NCBI GenBank assembly: GCA_964395765.1
Contig: CAYNCU010000045.1
Coordinates: 1 to 22,008 of the forward strand
Source of the DNA: DATDPY01 sp964395765
Lineage (GTDB): Bacteria > Bacteroidota > Bacteroidia > Cytophagales > Cyclobacteriaceae
DNA length: 22,008 nucleotides
Direction: 5' to 3'
The position numbers and the translations under genes were made by a program. This document shows, piece by piece, positions 8,195-16,657 of this stretch (position 1 is its first letter; each line of letters opens with the position of its first letter). Below the pieces are notes generated by a model. The model saw only the letters and a list, made by a program, of their open reading frames with translations. It searched no databases and had not been told where the DNA came from.

Positions 8195-8836
8195 TTAGTG
8201 GCCGGTAAGTAATACTTCGGTGATCAGGATCATCTGCTGGTCCTCGGGGATAGAAGATAACGTCATAATTGCGAAGGCCGGGTTTTTTGAAGGTCCGGAG
8301 ATGAGCAAAGTTCGGTTTTGTGTTTTAATGACGGCAGGGATGGAAGGGCTGCCCAGGTCCAGAGAATCTACAGGGCTGTTATTTCTGGCAATCAATACAG
8401 TTTCACCTTTTAGTTTAATATCGAAGGCATCATTCATCTCTTCATTATTGGATAGTTTTATTTTATCCGGTTTGTATTTGAGCTTCCAAAGAAGGTTCCC
8501 TTTTCCATCACGAAGTTTAAAGCCGTCATCACTGTATTTCACCTCATACAAATTCCGGTTTGACGGATCTCTGTATTTGCTTTTACCATCCCGCGAAATT
8601 CGGCGAAGCGAGATATCATCAATCCTGAAGTAAACGGGGCTATCCAGGTTTATGGATCCTATGGCTTGATTATCGCTGTTGTTCAGGTAATAGGTTTTTT
8701 CAGCACGAATCGTTGAGGCGGCAGGCGCGGTGGCGGAATTGGCAACCTGGTTTTTTTGACTTTTCCCCCCCGAACAACCGAGGATTACGAAAATAAAAAT
8801 TATTTTATACCAATGATTTTCTGTGACCTTTTTCAT
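8195..8836 (-). CDS. Lipoprotein of unknown function
   Basis: 213 residues from ATG 8836. A frame extension to a TTG at 8851 is less likely. The N-terminus has lysines, a hydrophobic stretch IIFIFVILG and then Cys21, a lipobox (ILGC) followed by SGGK. There is no acidic run just after the cysteine of the kind linked to surface export in Bacteroidota, so a periplasm-facing lipoprotein is my inference. The mature part is rich in beta-type segments with repeated lysine-aspartate turns such as YSDDGFKLRDGKGNLLWKLK, loosely reminiscent of LURP-one/tubby-like barrels; I would not assign it. The gene overlaps the end of the upstream GT4 gene by 32 nt and sits 2 nt before the GT28-like gene, so it belongs to the glycan module. 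Confidence 0.75.
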   Translation of the reverse strand: MKKVTENHWYKIIFIFVILGCSGGKSQKNQVANSATAPAASTIRAEKTYYLNNSDNQAIGSINLDSPVYFRIDDISLRRISRDGKSKYRDPSNRNLYEVKYSDDGFKLRDGKGNLLWKLKYKPDKIKLSNNEEMNDAFDIKLKGETVLIARNNSPVDSLDLGSPSIPAVIKTQNRTLLISGPSKNPAFAIMTLSSIPEDQQMILITEVLLTGH

Positions 8837-9953
8837 AACTGAAAACTTCAATATAGGGTTCTAACTCGGTTTCAGCATTAAAGTTATCATAAATAAGTTT
8901 TTTCAATTCATTTCCACACAGCAATCGTTCGTCCTCCGTCATGTCGAGGAATTTCAATAATAGATTTTCAAGCTGGCTGCTATCGCCAGGATAGAAAAGA
9001 TATTTATTTTTGAGGTCCGATAATACATCTTTCATCCCCCCTACTTCGGAGGCAATCACCGGTTTCCCCAGTGCACCGGCTTCGAGCAGTACATTGGGCA
9101 TCCCCTCATAGTGGGATGGGACCACGATAATATCGGAGGCCGCATAATACCGGACCAATTCGTTCCTGTCCATAAAGGGCAACATGGCGTAGCCGATGCC
9201 GAGGTCCTTTAACGTCTGTTCCAGTGTTTCTTCATATTCCCCGGCCAGCAACAGGAAAAAATGTCGGGCAATAACCGGTTTGCCGAAACATGCCAATAAA
9301 ACTTCAAGACCTTTTTTTTCCTTTAACTGTCCGAACATACCCAGGCAAAGCCTATCTCCCAGGTTCGCTTTTCTCCACTGCTGTGCGAATTTTTCTTCAC
9401 TGGGCATAATTGTCCAATTCGCGGTATCGATACCGTTGGGCGTATACCATGTTCTCACACCGGGATACAATTTTTTAATTTTCTGTTGCTGGTCATGGGT
9501 TACACAGCCGATAGATTCTGAGGCTAGCATTGACTCGTCAAGGATAAGCTTCCGGCGCGGGTTGAATAGTGCGTTATCAAAATCATTCCCTCTCAAAAAG
9601 GTAACCAGTGGCCGGTTCATTAGTTTTGAAAAAACCGGTCCTGTAATCATCGGCATATAGCCCCCGAAACAAACCAGCTTAGTGAAATTATAAGGCATGC
9701 GGTTAACCATATTCCAGCAAAGGTTGGCCGTATGGGCCTCACTTTCCGATACCGGAATAACCGTATAGGAACCATTGAGTAGGGTATCGGTTTTATAGGG
9801 TTCCCTGCGATTGGTAAAATGAAGGATGTGTATTTGATAACCCTGTTTTCTCAGTCCATAGGTGATGCGATCGCAGGACTGCGCCATACCTCCCCGGCTG
9901 GGAGGGTAATTTTCCGTGATCCATAAAAGATGGATTTGATCTTCTGCGGCCAT
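8805..9953 (-). CDS. Glycosyltransferase family 4
   Basis: 382 residues with a GT-B fold layout. The N-terminal acceptor domain begins LLWITENYPPSRGGMAQSC, as in GT4 enzymes. The C-terminal donor domain has MFGQLKEKKGLEVLL and then the EX7E motif in EGMPNVLLE, followed by GKPVIASEVGGM. It transfers a sugar from a nucleotide sugar to an unknown acceptor, probably at the cytoplasmic face. Its ATG (9953-9951) shares one base with the TGA of the upstream membrane protein gene (TGATG), which points to coupled translation. The 3' end overlaps the lipoprotein start. Confidence 0.9.
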   Translation of the reverse strand: MAAEDQIHLLWITENYPPSRGGMAQSCDRITYGLRKQGYQIHILHFTNRREPYKTDTLLNGSYTVIPVSESEAHTANLCWNMVNRMPYNFTKLVCFGGYMPMITGPVFSKLMNRPLVTFLRGNDFDNALFNPRRKLILDESMLASESIGCVTHDQQQKIKKLYPGVRTWYTPNGIDTANWTIMPSEEKFAQQWRKANLGDRLCLGMFGQLKEKKGLEVLLACFGKPVIARHFFLLLAGEYEETLEQTLKDLGIGYAMLPFMDRNELVRYYAASDIIVVPSHYEGMPNVLLEAGALGKPVIASEVGGMKDVLSDLKNKYLFYPGDSSQLENLLLKFLDMTEDERLLCGNELKKLIYDNFNAETELEPYIEVFSYEKGHRKSLV

Positions 9954-11002
9954 CAGCTATCCAGGAAGGTATCCCGGGTAGAAGAATCCGAATAGTACCC
10001 ACTGGTTCTTGTGAACCCGGAATAATCACTCATTCCGAAATACGAACCGCCCCAAACCATGAAAGGAACCATGGTAGTCGTATCCTGAACCATATTGGCG
10101 TCAGCCGTTTCAGGTTGCGGCGGATTATCGACAGGTGCCATATTCACTTTGGCTGGCAGTTGCACGCCCGGGATCACCTCAACCAGGTTATAAAGCTCCT
10201 CCACGGATTTCAGGAATTCATCCACGCTTATGATCTCATCGATTTTCTGTGACTTTGCTTTTGCTTTAAGCTTGCATACAATGTTGTCGGAAGTTTCTTC
10301 CAGCCGGACTGAAGTCGTAGCGTCGTTTTTCACACGGTAATATTTTTTGGGGAATACCAGGCGGATAAAGTAAAACCTTGCCACCTTATCCTTGTGCTTG
10401 ATCTTGGTTTTACCGCTGAAGCTGTGTTTCACGATACGCATGGCGCGAATGTCATCGCTGACGATAAACTCCATGGTAGTTTCATCCAATAACTTTATCT
10501 TGGCGATGATGTATTTCGGGTCATAGAATTTTATATCATTTTCCAACTCCTTGTAGCGCCGGGTCGGATCTTTTTTTACCGGGTTTCTCAAGTCAAGGGT
10601 AAGGGCAAGATCGGCTTTATCGCCCGACTTTTCCACCAGGATGTATAATAAAGGCATTAAAAACAAACGCAGGTGATTCGTCAGGTCGAGGTGTACCAAT
10701 TTTGAATTGACGCGGATGGCTTCCGCCATGACCAGCACCGCAATGACAATAATGAATATTCCCACCAACGGGATCCAGGTGGTGATGAAAATGGAGGCAA
10801 TGATGGTTACCACGGAGATAATAATTTTTGTTCGGTTCTTTTTTCTGGCATCATCACCGATCTCATCATAGAGGGCTGCATTTTTAAGGAACGCCACCCA
10901 CTCCCGGATCGGCAGCGTTATGCTGATCTTTTTTTCATTGATGAACCTTTGCTGATCCTTCGAAAGTCCCTTGTAAAATCGTAAAGCTTTTTTTACGCTC
11001 AT
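9953..11002 (-). CDS. Membrane protein of unknown function with Tyr/Gly/Ser-rich tail
   Basis: 349 residues that I do not recognise. Residues 1-57 are polar and partly helical. Two hydrophobic segments at about 59-75 and 77-96 are separated by a short TTWIP turn, so both ends should be on the same side, probably the cytoplasm. Residues about 100-280 are charged and lysine-rich (for example FSGKTKIKHKDKVARFYF), and a proline-containing linker leads to a tail rich in Gly, Ser, Tyr and Thr (WGGSYFGMSDYSGFTRTSGY). There is no signal peptide or known motif. It lies between two GT4 genes, 16 nt after the first and overlapping the second by 1 nt, so a role with those enzymes, such as a membrane platform, is possible but unproven. 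Confidence 0.8.
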   Translation of the reverse strand: MSVKKALRFYKGLSKDQQRFINEKKISITLPIREWVAFLKNAALYDEIGDDARKKNRTKIIISVVTIIASIFITTWIPLVGIFIIVIAVLVMAEAIRVNSKLVHLDLTNHLRLFLMPLLYILVEKSGDKADLALTLDLRNPVKKDPTRRYKELENDIKFYDPKYIIAKIKLLDETTMEFIVSDDIRAMRIVKHSFSGKTKIKHKDKVARFYFIRLVFPKKYYRVKNDATTSVRLEETSDNIVCKLKAKAKSQKIDEIISVDEFLKSVEELYNLVEVIPGVQLPAKVNMAPVDNPPQPETADANMVQDTTTMVPFMVWGGSYFGMSDYSGFTRTSGYYSDSSTRDTFLDS

Positions 11003-11018
11003 AACTTTTTAATTTACA

Positions 11019-12194
11019 TTAGGCTGCGTATACACTGTGACGGAGATATAAATGTTGCAGTCTGAGTTTTATATCCTTCCAGAGAAATTTATTTTTTATG
11101 GTTTCCCTGGCATGAATTCCAAGGCTTGTAGTAATATCGGGGTAATCCACCATGAAACGAATCATACGCGACAGATCGGAGGGCCTGTCGGGGCGGACCA
11201 GATGACCGTCAAATCCGTCGGTAATAATTTCCCTTACCGGGGGAATATCGGAAGCCAGCACCGGTTTACCATTGGCCATAGATTCGAAAATCTTAAGCGG
11301 TGAACATCCCTGTACTATATTCCTGGTGGTATCCTTTAACGGGGCAATGGTGAACAGCGATCCCTGGATTACGGAATTAAGTTCATTTTCTTCCAGCCTA
11401 TAGCGCCATTGAATCCGGTCACTGATCCCCCATTCTTCCGCCAGTTTAAAATAAGGTTTGGAAAATTTTTCCCGCTGCGAGCTACAAATAACCAGGTTAA
11501 GATCATCCATATCACTGAGGTACCGGAAAGCTTTTATCATCGTATCAATGCCCTGCCAGAGTTGCAAGGCTCCGAAATATAATATATATCGCCCGGGCAA
11601 ATCGTCGGGAGGTTTTATGATATTTTCAGGTATTGTTGCCCCGTTCGTGATCACTTCAATTTTGGATTCCATGATGCCCAGGGAAAGGAGAAAATTCTTA
11701 ATGGTATAGGAAGGGCAGATGATAAGATCTGTTTCCGTCAGACAGTACATTTCCAGGGTTCTTATTTTCTTTAGCGTATCCCGGCTGAGGTCGGGATAAC
11801 GATACGGTAATTCTATGGAAGGAAATCCGTTTACTTCGAAAATAGTAAGCCAGGCTTTTTTAGATTCAAGCACCGGCATACCACTCCAGATATCCCTGAA
11901 CTGGGCAATTTCAAAATTTCCGTGTTTTCGGAGAATCTCCTTCAGCCAGGCAGAAAACTGGCTTCCCCGGTCCAGGTAATGTTCCACCTGGCGGTCAAAT
12001 AACTCATAATGTATGCCTTCCCTTACATTATTGACTTCATCTCCAAGGATGGCGCAAACCAATTCCGGAGATCTTGAATTTGCCAGCTCATCGGTCATTT
12101 GAGAAATATGGGTAGAGGCACCTTTTTTGGAGGGGTGAATTTCAAATGCTGCGTATAGGGAGTGAAAATCCATTCGAATCGTTGATGCGTCCAC
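11019..12194 (-). CDS. Glycosyltransferase family 4
   Basis: 391 residues from a GTG at 12194; ATG 12173 is the alternative start, 7 codons later. GT-B organisation: the N-terminal SLYAAFEIHPSKKGASTHI is the GT4 acceptor-side glycine loop. The donor domain has YILYFGALQLWQGIDTMIKAF and SPLKIFESMANGKPVLASD, which carries the phosphate-binding Lys and final Glu of the family. It is the first gene of the glycan module and begins 31 nt after the pncA stop, so it may be read from the NAD-salvage promoter. Product unknown; perhaps capsule, exopolysaccharide or a lipid-linked glycan. Confidence 0.88.
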   Translation of the reverse strand: MDASTIRMDFHSLYAAFEIHPSKKGASTHISQMTDELANSRSPELVCAILGDEVNNVREGIHYELFDRQVEHYLDRGSQFSAWLKEILRKHGNFEIAQFRDIWSGMPVLESKKAWLTIFEVNGFPSIELPYRYPDLSRDTLKKIRTLEMYCLTETDLIICPSYTIKNFLLSLGIMESKIEVITNGATIPENIIKPPDDLPGRYILYFGALQLWQGIDTMIKAFRYLSDMDDLNLVICSSQREKFSKPYFKLAEEWGISDRIQWRYRLEENELNSVIQGSLFTIAPLKDTTRNIVQGCSPLKIFESMANGKPVLASDIPPVREIITDGFDGHLVRPDRPSDLSRMIRFMVDYPDITTSLGIHARETIKNKFLWKDIKLRLQHLYLRHSVYAA

Positions 12195-12225
12195 AATATA
12201 ATGAATACAATCCTTGTAAAAAAAT

Positions 12226-12843
12226 TCAGGTCAAAATCTTATCGGAAGTAAGAATTTTAACACCCGCTTCCTTCATTTCACGGATAGCATTATCAAAATC
12301 CCCGGCCCGCAGATTAACGGCCCGTGTTGCATCGCTGATGACACGCGTTTCGAAGCCTTCCGTTACAGCATCCAGCGCGGTAAACTTTACACAATAATCC
12401 GTTGCCAGTCCGACTACAGTGATCCTGTTTATTTTCATTTCCTTGAGATACTCAGCAAGTCCCGTCGATTTCCGGTGACCATTATCAAAAAATCCGCTGT
12501 AACTGTCGATATCTATTTCCGTTCCCTTGGTAAATATTTTTTCAAATTTATTTGTATTCAGGCTTGTCGAAAAAGAAGCGCCCGTGGAATGTTGAACGCA
12601 ATGGTCCGGCCACAACACCTGGGGTAAACCTTTAAGGTCAACAACTTCACCGGGATTTTTACCGGGATGGCTCGAAGCAAAACTGCCATGATGCGGCGGA
12701 TGCCAGTCCTGTGTGGCGATGACCAGGTCAAACCGGTTCATCAGTCGGTTCACAACCGGGATGATCCTGTCTCCTTCCGGAACAGCCAGTGCGCCCCCCG
12801 GGAGGAAATCATTCTGAATATCGACGACGATAAGAACATTCAC
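12226..12843 (-). CDS. pncA: Nicotinamidase
   Basis: 205 residues from GTG 12843. The start VNVLIVVDIQNDFLPGGA matches the family N-terminus exactly, whereas an upstream TTG at 12858 would add five extra residues. It hydrolyses nicotinamide to nicotinate and ammonia in NAD salvage. Catalytic triad candidates are Asp8, Lys106 (FTKGTE) and Cys151 (TDYCVKFTA). The metal site is in DWHPPHHGSF (Asp46, His48, His52). The GTG overlaps the TGA of the Nudix gene (GTGA, 4 nt), which shows translational coupling. Its product is the substrate of the pncB enzyme encoded two genes upstream. Confidence 0.95.
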   Translation of the reverse strand: MNVLIVVDIQNDFLPGGALAVPEGDRIIPVVNRLMNRFDLVIATQDWHPPHHGSFASSHPGKNPGEVVDLKGLPQVLWPDHCVQHSTGASFSTSLNTNKFEKIFTKGTEIDIDSYSGFFDNGHRKSTGLAEYLKEMKINRITVVGLATDYCVKFTALDAVTEGFETRVISDATRAVNLRAGDFDNAIREMKEAGVKILTSDKILT

Positions 12844-13367
12844 GACAGGCCCAGACAATGATATATACTTTTCAATTCATCTTCGTCAAGGCTGAAAAAA
12901 TCAATGACACTGAGCTTGGCAAGAATCACATGACTTTTTAATTTCAGGATAGCCTCATCGAGGATGCCCCTGTGGTCAAAGGCAAGTTCCGGGATATCGT
13001 TAATTGAAAACCAGTTCACGTTAGCGGCATCCGACAATGCTTTGATATCCATACTTTTTGTATTCTTAATGAAGGTGTAGTAAGCAATGGTAATGGTTCT
13101 TCCCCGTGGATCGCGGTGAATATCGCCGAAAGCTCCTATTTCCTTTAACATTTTAATATCAACGCCGGTTTCTTCCTTTAATTCCCTTAAGGCTCCTGAT
13201 TCCGGGGTCTCTTCGATCTCAAGAAACCCTCCCGGCAATGCCCAGCTATTCCTGAAAGGATCCTTTTTTCTTTTTATGGAAAGAAACTCAATGCATTTAC
13301 TCCCGGATTTAAATACCACGATGTCCGTGGTTACCGCAGGACGCGGATAGGTATAGGTATAACCCAT
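12840..13367 (-). CDS. NrtR-like Nudix hydrolase lacking the winged-helix domain
   Basis: 175 residues. The N-terminus YTYPRPAVTTDIVVF resembles the NrtR/ADP-ribose pyrophosphatase group. A complete Nudix box lies at 47-69 (GGFLEIEE...RELKEETGV) with the catalytic REUxEE glutamates present, so it may be an active hydrolase, likely of ADP-ribose or a related dinucleotide. After the Nudix fold comes FDHRGILDEAILKLK and then FFSLDEDELKSIYHCLGLS, which looks like the NrtR linker and first helix of its DNA-binding domain, and then the protein stops. NrtR regulators usually continue for roughly another 50 residues. It sits 12 nt after pncB and overlaps pncA by 4 nt. Alternative: a plain Nudix enzyme of NAD turnover. 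Confidence 0.85.
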   Translation of the reverse strand: MGYTYTYPRPAVTTDIVVFKSGSKCIEFLSIKRKKDPFRNSWALPGGFLEIEETPESGALRELKEETGVDIKMLKEIGAFGDIHRDPRGRTITIAYYTFIKNTKSMDIKALSDAANVNWFSINDIPELAFDHRGILDEAILKLKSHVILAKLSVIDFFSLDEDELKSIYHCLGLS

Positions 13368-13379
13368 AATTCAGGCGCT

Positions 13380-14858
13380 TTAATTTTCAGGGACATTCCT
13401 TAGTCGTAAAATTAACTCCATTTTTTTATCAAATAGTGATTTTTCAAGTCCAACAGGATAAGTATGGGGGTTTTCAAAGCGTTTTATGCCATCGTCAAGT
13501 CTGCCAAGATCCGATTTTACCAATTCCTTTATTTCAGCAATCGGTGGAACCGTTAGTAACTTTTTACCCTTTTTAAAAGCCGGTACCAGCAAATCTTCAT
13601 ACTCCATCCTTGAGGTATCCAATTTTTTCCGTTGGGTAGCATCGGCCGGGTTAACCATCACCGGTTTGCCGGGAAACTTATTCTGCAGATCATAAATCAT
13701 ATCCCCCGCCATTTTACCGCCGCGGTAAAACCTGCGAACCTGTTGAACCCCCGGATTGTTGATCTTGATAGCCTGTTCCGAAAGCTTTATTGTATATTTC
13801 CATTTTCCGCTTTTTTCCTTTATGGCTGACAATTTGTAAACAGCGCCAAGTGCCGGCTGGTCATAGGCAGTAACCAGTTTCGTCCCAATGCCCCAGACTG
13901 AAATTTTTGCTCCCTGGTTTTTCAGGCTTTGTACCAATTTTTCATCAAGGTCGTTGCTGGCTACGATATTCACCTCTCTGAGGCCTTCTTCATCCAGCAT
14001 ACTTCGCGCCACCTTACTGAAATAGGCAAGATCGCCGGAATCGATGCGGATGCCCATCAGTTTTTTCCCTTTCATTTTCATTTCCTTGCCCACTATGATG
14101 GCATTTTTGATCCCATCGATGGTATTATAGGTATCAACCAGTAAAATACAATTATTGGGCATGGCTTCCGCATAGGCCCTGAAGGCTTCTAATTCATCAT
14201 CGAAGGACATCACCCAGCTATGTGCATGGGTTCCTGCCACCGGAATCCCGAATATCATTCCCGCCAGAACGTTGGAAGTGGACCGGCATCCCCCGATAAA
14301 AGCTGCCCTGCTGGCTGCCAGTGCTCCATCAATACCCTGCGCGCGCCGAAGCCCGAATTCCATAACGGTATCTCCCCTGGCAGCATAATTAATACGCGCG
14401 GATTTGGTCGCCACCAACGACTGAAAATTAACCATGTTCAGTAAAGGAGTTTCGATCAACTGGCATTGTAGAACAGGACCGGTAACTTTAATCACCGGTT
14501 CGTTGGGAAATACAATTCTTCCTTCAGGGATTGCATCCACATCGCAGGTAAATTTCAGTTTTATAAGATAATCCAGGAATTCTTTTTCGAAAAGCGGTTT
14601 CCGGTCGTTTCCTTTCAGGCTGGAAAGATATTTTATATCCTCATGGTTGAACTTAAAGTCTTCGAGAAAATCAAGTACATAAGCGAGGCCGCAATTCACA
14701 GTATACCCTCCGCCGAAAGGATTTTCACGGAAGAAAAGGTTAAACACTCCCGGCGTTTCTGCTTTACCGGTCCGCCAATAACCGTACGCCATCGTCACCT
14801 GGTAAAGGTCGGTCAGGAGGTTAAGCGGTTGCTTATACAAGTCCCTTGTAAGGTTCAT
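13380..14858 (-). CDS. pncB: Nicotinate phosphoribosyltransferase
   Basis: 492 residues, the long bacterial/eukaryotic-like form. It makes nicotinate mononucleotide from nicotinate and PRPP, coupled to ATP hydrolysis, in NAD salvage. Family signatures are DLYQVTMAYGYW (17-28), EFGLRRAQG, GGCRSTSNVLAG and GTHAHSW with His211 and His213, the region of the phosphorylated active-site histidine. The gene starts at ATG 14858, 12 nt or so downstream of a plausible transcription start. It is followed by the Nudix gene and pncA, giving a full nicotinamide-to-NaMN route in one operon. Confidence 0.96.
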   Translation of the reverse strand: MNLTRDLYKQPLNLLTDLYQVTMAYGYWRTGKAETPGVFNLFFRENPFGGGYTVNCGLAYVLDFLEDFKFNHEDIKYLSSLKGNDRKPLFEKEFLDYLIKLKFTCDVDAIPEGRIVFPNEPVIKVTGPVLQCQLIETPLLNMVNFQSLVATKSARINYAARGDTVMEFGLRRAQGIDGALAASRAAFIGGCRSTSNVLAGMIFGIPVAGTHAHSWVMSFDDELEAFRAYAEAMPNNCILLVDTYNTIDGIKNAIIVGKEMKMKGKKLMGIRIDSGDLAYFSKVARSMLDEEGLREVNIVASNDLDEKLVQSLKNQGAKISVWGIGTKLVTAYDQPALGAVYKLSAIKEKSGKWKYTIKLSEQAIKINNPGVQQVRRFYRGGKMAGDMIYDLQNKFPGKPVMVNPADATQRKKLDTSRMEYEDLLVPAFKKGKKLLTVPPIAEIKELVKSDLGRLDDGIKRFENPHTYPVGLEKSLFDKKMELILRLRNVPEN

Positions 14859-14875
14859 TAAAACATCGATTTTAT

Positions 14876-14883
14876 CAAAGTTA
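14876..14883 (-). promoter_or_regulatory. -7 promoter element of the pncB operon
   Basis: TAACTTTG on the minus strand matches TAnnTTTG exactly and ends 17 nt before the pncB ATG. It shares the 10-mer TTTAACTTTG with the yebC promoter. No good TTTG -33 element is seen. Confidence 0.55.
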
Positions 14884-14958
14884 AACCGGCTGCATAAAAA
14901 ATATCATGCATCGTGGTGAAATATCTGATTACAGCCGGGCCTTGAAAACGGATGACGC

Positions 14959-15705
14959 TCAGACTAGTTCCATCTGCGATTCCTTGATCTCAATATTATG
15001 ATAAACTTTCTGAACATCGTCGTTATCCTCCAGTGCTTCAATAAACTTCATCACATGAATGAGATTATCATCGCTAAGTGGTACCGTGGTTTTGGGGATA
15101 CGCTGCAGCTCGGCAGTCTCTGTTTCGATATTCAGTTCTTCGAGTTTTTTGTTCACTTTACCGAAATCTTCCATGGAGGAGGTAACGTTGATATAATTAT
15201 CATCCACCTCAATATCTTCAGCCCCTGCGTCGATCAGGGCGAGTTCAAATTCGTCTTCTTTAAAATTTTCAGGTTTATTAAAAGTAAATACGCCTTTCCG
15301 GTCAAAAATAAATTCGAGGGAACCTTTGGTACCGAGGGAACCGCCATATTTATTAAAAGTTGCTCTGACCGACGATATTGTCCGGTTCAGGTTATCGGTA
15401 AGGCATTCCACATAAACGGCAACTCCATGAGAGGCATACCCTTCATAGAATACCTCTTCGTAATTACTGGCATCAGCCCCGGCTGCTTTTTTTATTGTTC
15501 TTTCAATATTGTCCTTAGGCATATTGGCTCCCTTGGCATTCTGAATAGCCAGTCGTAAACGAGGGTTATTCAAGGGGTCCGCTGATCCGCCTTCTTTCAC
15601 GGCAATGGAGATCTCCTTGATCAGCTTGGTAAAAAGTTTGCCTCTCTTGGCGTCCAGCGCTCCCTTTTTTCTTTTTATGGTCGACCATTTACTATGTCCT
15701 GACAT
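14959..15705 (-). CDS. yebC: YebC/PmpR-family protein
   Basis: 248 residues, full length for the family. The start MSGHSKWSTIKRKKGALDAK and the motif NMPKDNIERTIKKA are diagnostic, and YEGYASHGVAVYVECLTDN marks the middle domain. The family has been described both as transcriptional regulators and, more recently, as ribosome-associated factors that relieve translation stalls; sequence does not decide between them. It acts in the cytoplasm. The gene has its own -7 element in the 55-bp gap behind the EamA gene and is followed by 100 bp before pncB, so it is probably a single-gene unit. Confidence 0.97.
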   Translation of the reverse strand: MSGHSKWSTIKRKKGALDAKRGKLFTKLIKEISIAVKEGGSADPLNNPRLRLAIQNAKGANMPKDNIERTIKKAAGADASNYEEVFYEGYASHGVAVYVECLTDNLNRTISSVRATFNKYGGSLGTKGSLEFIFDRKGVFTFNKPENFKEDEFELALIDAGAEDIEVDDNYINVTSSMEDFGKVNKKLEELNIETETAELQRIPKTTVPLSDDNLIHVMKFIEALEDNDDVQKVYHNIEIKESQMELV

Positions 15706-15728
15706 AATGATTATTTATTTTTCCCTTG

Positions 15729-15736
15729 CAAAGTTA
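15729..15736 (-). promoter_or_regulatory. -7 promoter element of yebC
   Basis: TAACTTTG on the minus strand, an exact TAnnTTTG match, 23 nt before the yebC ATG, in a 55-bp intergenic gap. The -33 region is weak. Confidence 0.55.
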
Positions 15737-15760
15737 AATTCTTGTTAGCAGATTATAAAA

Positions 15761-16630
15761 TCATCCGGCAGAATGAGGAATCGGTTTCAGGGATTTTTTA
15801 AAGAAGAGGTTCAGCATTACGCCCAATACAGCCAGAAACATCCCTAAATAGGAAAGAAAATTGAATGTTTCCTTAAAAAGGAAGAAACCGAACAGCAAGG
15901 CATATACAATATTGATATACTGCAGGTTCGCCACTCTCGAAATTCTCTCCTGCTGGTATGCCCTGGTCATAAAAAACTGAGCTATCTGCGTCAATACCCC
16001 GATTAATATCAGTAATATCCAGTCATATTTTACCGGTACCGACCATTGGATGGCGGATAATATGCCTGTAAAGGGTATGGTCATCATTGGGAAATACAGG
16101 ATTATCACCATCGGGTTTTCGTCTTTTCCCAGTTTCCTCACGAAATTCTGGGCAAATCCCGAGAAAACGGAGGCAACAATCCCAATCAGAAGGTCGACGG
16201 GGGAAATGCGGGGGTCAAATCCCTTCACCAGGAGTATCCCAAAGAATGAAATCAGGAAAAATATCCATTGCATGAAATAAACCTTTTCCCTGACGATAAA
16301 AATTCCGAGGATATTGGTAAAAATCGGAGCCAGGAAAAATATCGTTGTCGCACTGGCCAGGGGAATCCGTTGCAATAACTCAAAATAAAAGATCAGCGAA
16401 CCGGCACCGAAAAGCCCGCGAAGAATGAGAAATTTTTTATTTTTCCCCCATAAATATATCCGGAAATAATACAGATAGGCAAGGCTGATGACCAGGGAAA
16501 CCAGGGAACGGAAGAGCACAATCTCATAAGAGGGAATATCAGGGATCATCTTCACACATACATTCATCGTCGCGAAAAAAAATCCCGAGATCAGCATGTA
16601 GATTACCCCTTTTGATAAATAAGTCGACAT
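15761..16630 (-). CDS. EamA-family (DMT superfamily) transporter
   Basis: 289 residues from ATG 16630. A frame extension to TTG 16660 would run over the promoter element, so ATG is preferred. The protein is almost wholly hydrophobic with about ten membrane segments in two EamA repeats (roughly 5-140 and 145-280). The first has RSLVSLVISLAYLYYF and a conserved PLASATTIFFLAPIFTNILG helix, and the second ends YINIVYALLFGFFLFKE. By family it exports or exchanges small metabolites across the inner membrane; the substrate is not predictable. It lies downstream of lolD but is separated by 242 bp and has its own -7 element. Confidence 0.92.
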   Translation of the reverse strand: MSTYLSKGVIYMLISGFFFATMNVCVKMIPDIPSYEIVLFRSLVSLVISLAYLYYFRIYLWGKNKKFLILRGLFGAGSLIFYFELLQRIPLASATTIFFLAPIFTNILGIFIVREKVYFMQWIFFLISFFGILLVKGFDPRISPVDLLIGIVASVFSGFAQNFVRKLGKDENPMVIILYFPMMTIPFTGILSAIQWSVPVKYDWILLILIGVLTQIAQFFMTRAYQQERISRVANLQYINIVYALLFGFFLFKETFNFLSYLGMFLAVLGVMLNLFFKKSLKPIPHSAG

Positions 16631-16657
16631 GATTTCGTGTAAATGGGTGAATCCTGG

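Noticed and set aside
14998..15558. 186-codon plus-strand ORF inside yebC
   Set aside because: Antisense shadow of a clear yebC gene; the translated sequence is rich in Phe, His and Ile as expected from an antisense frame.
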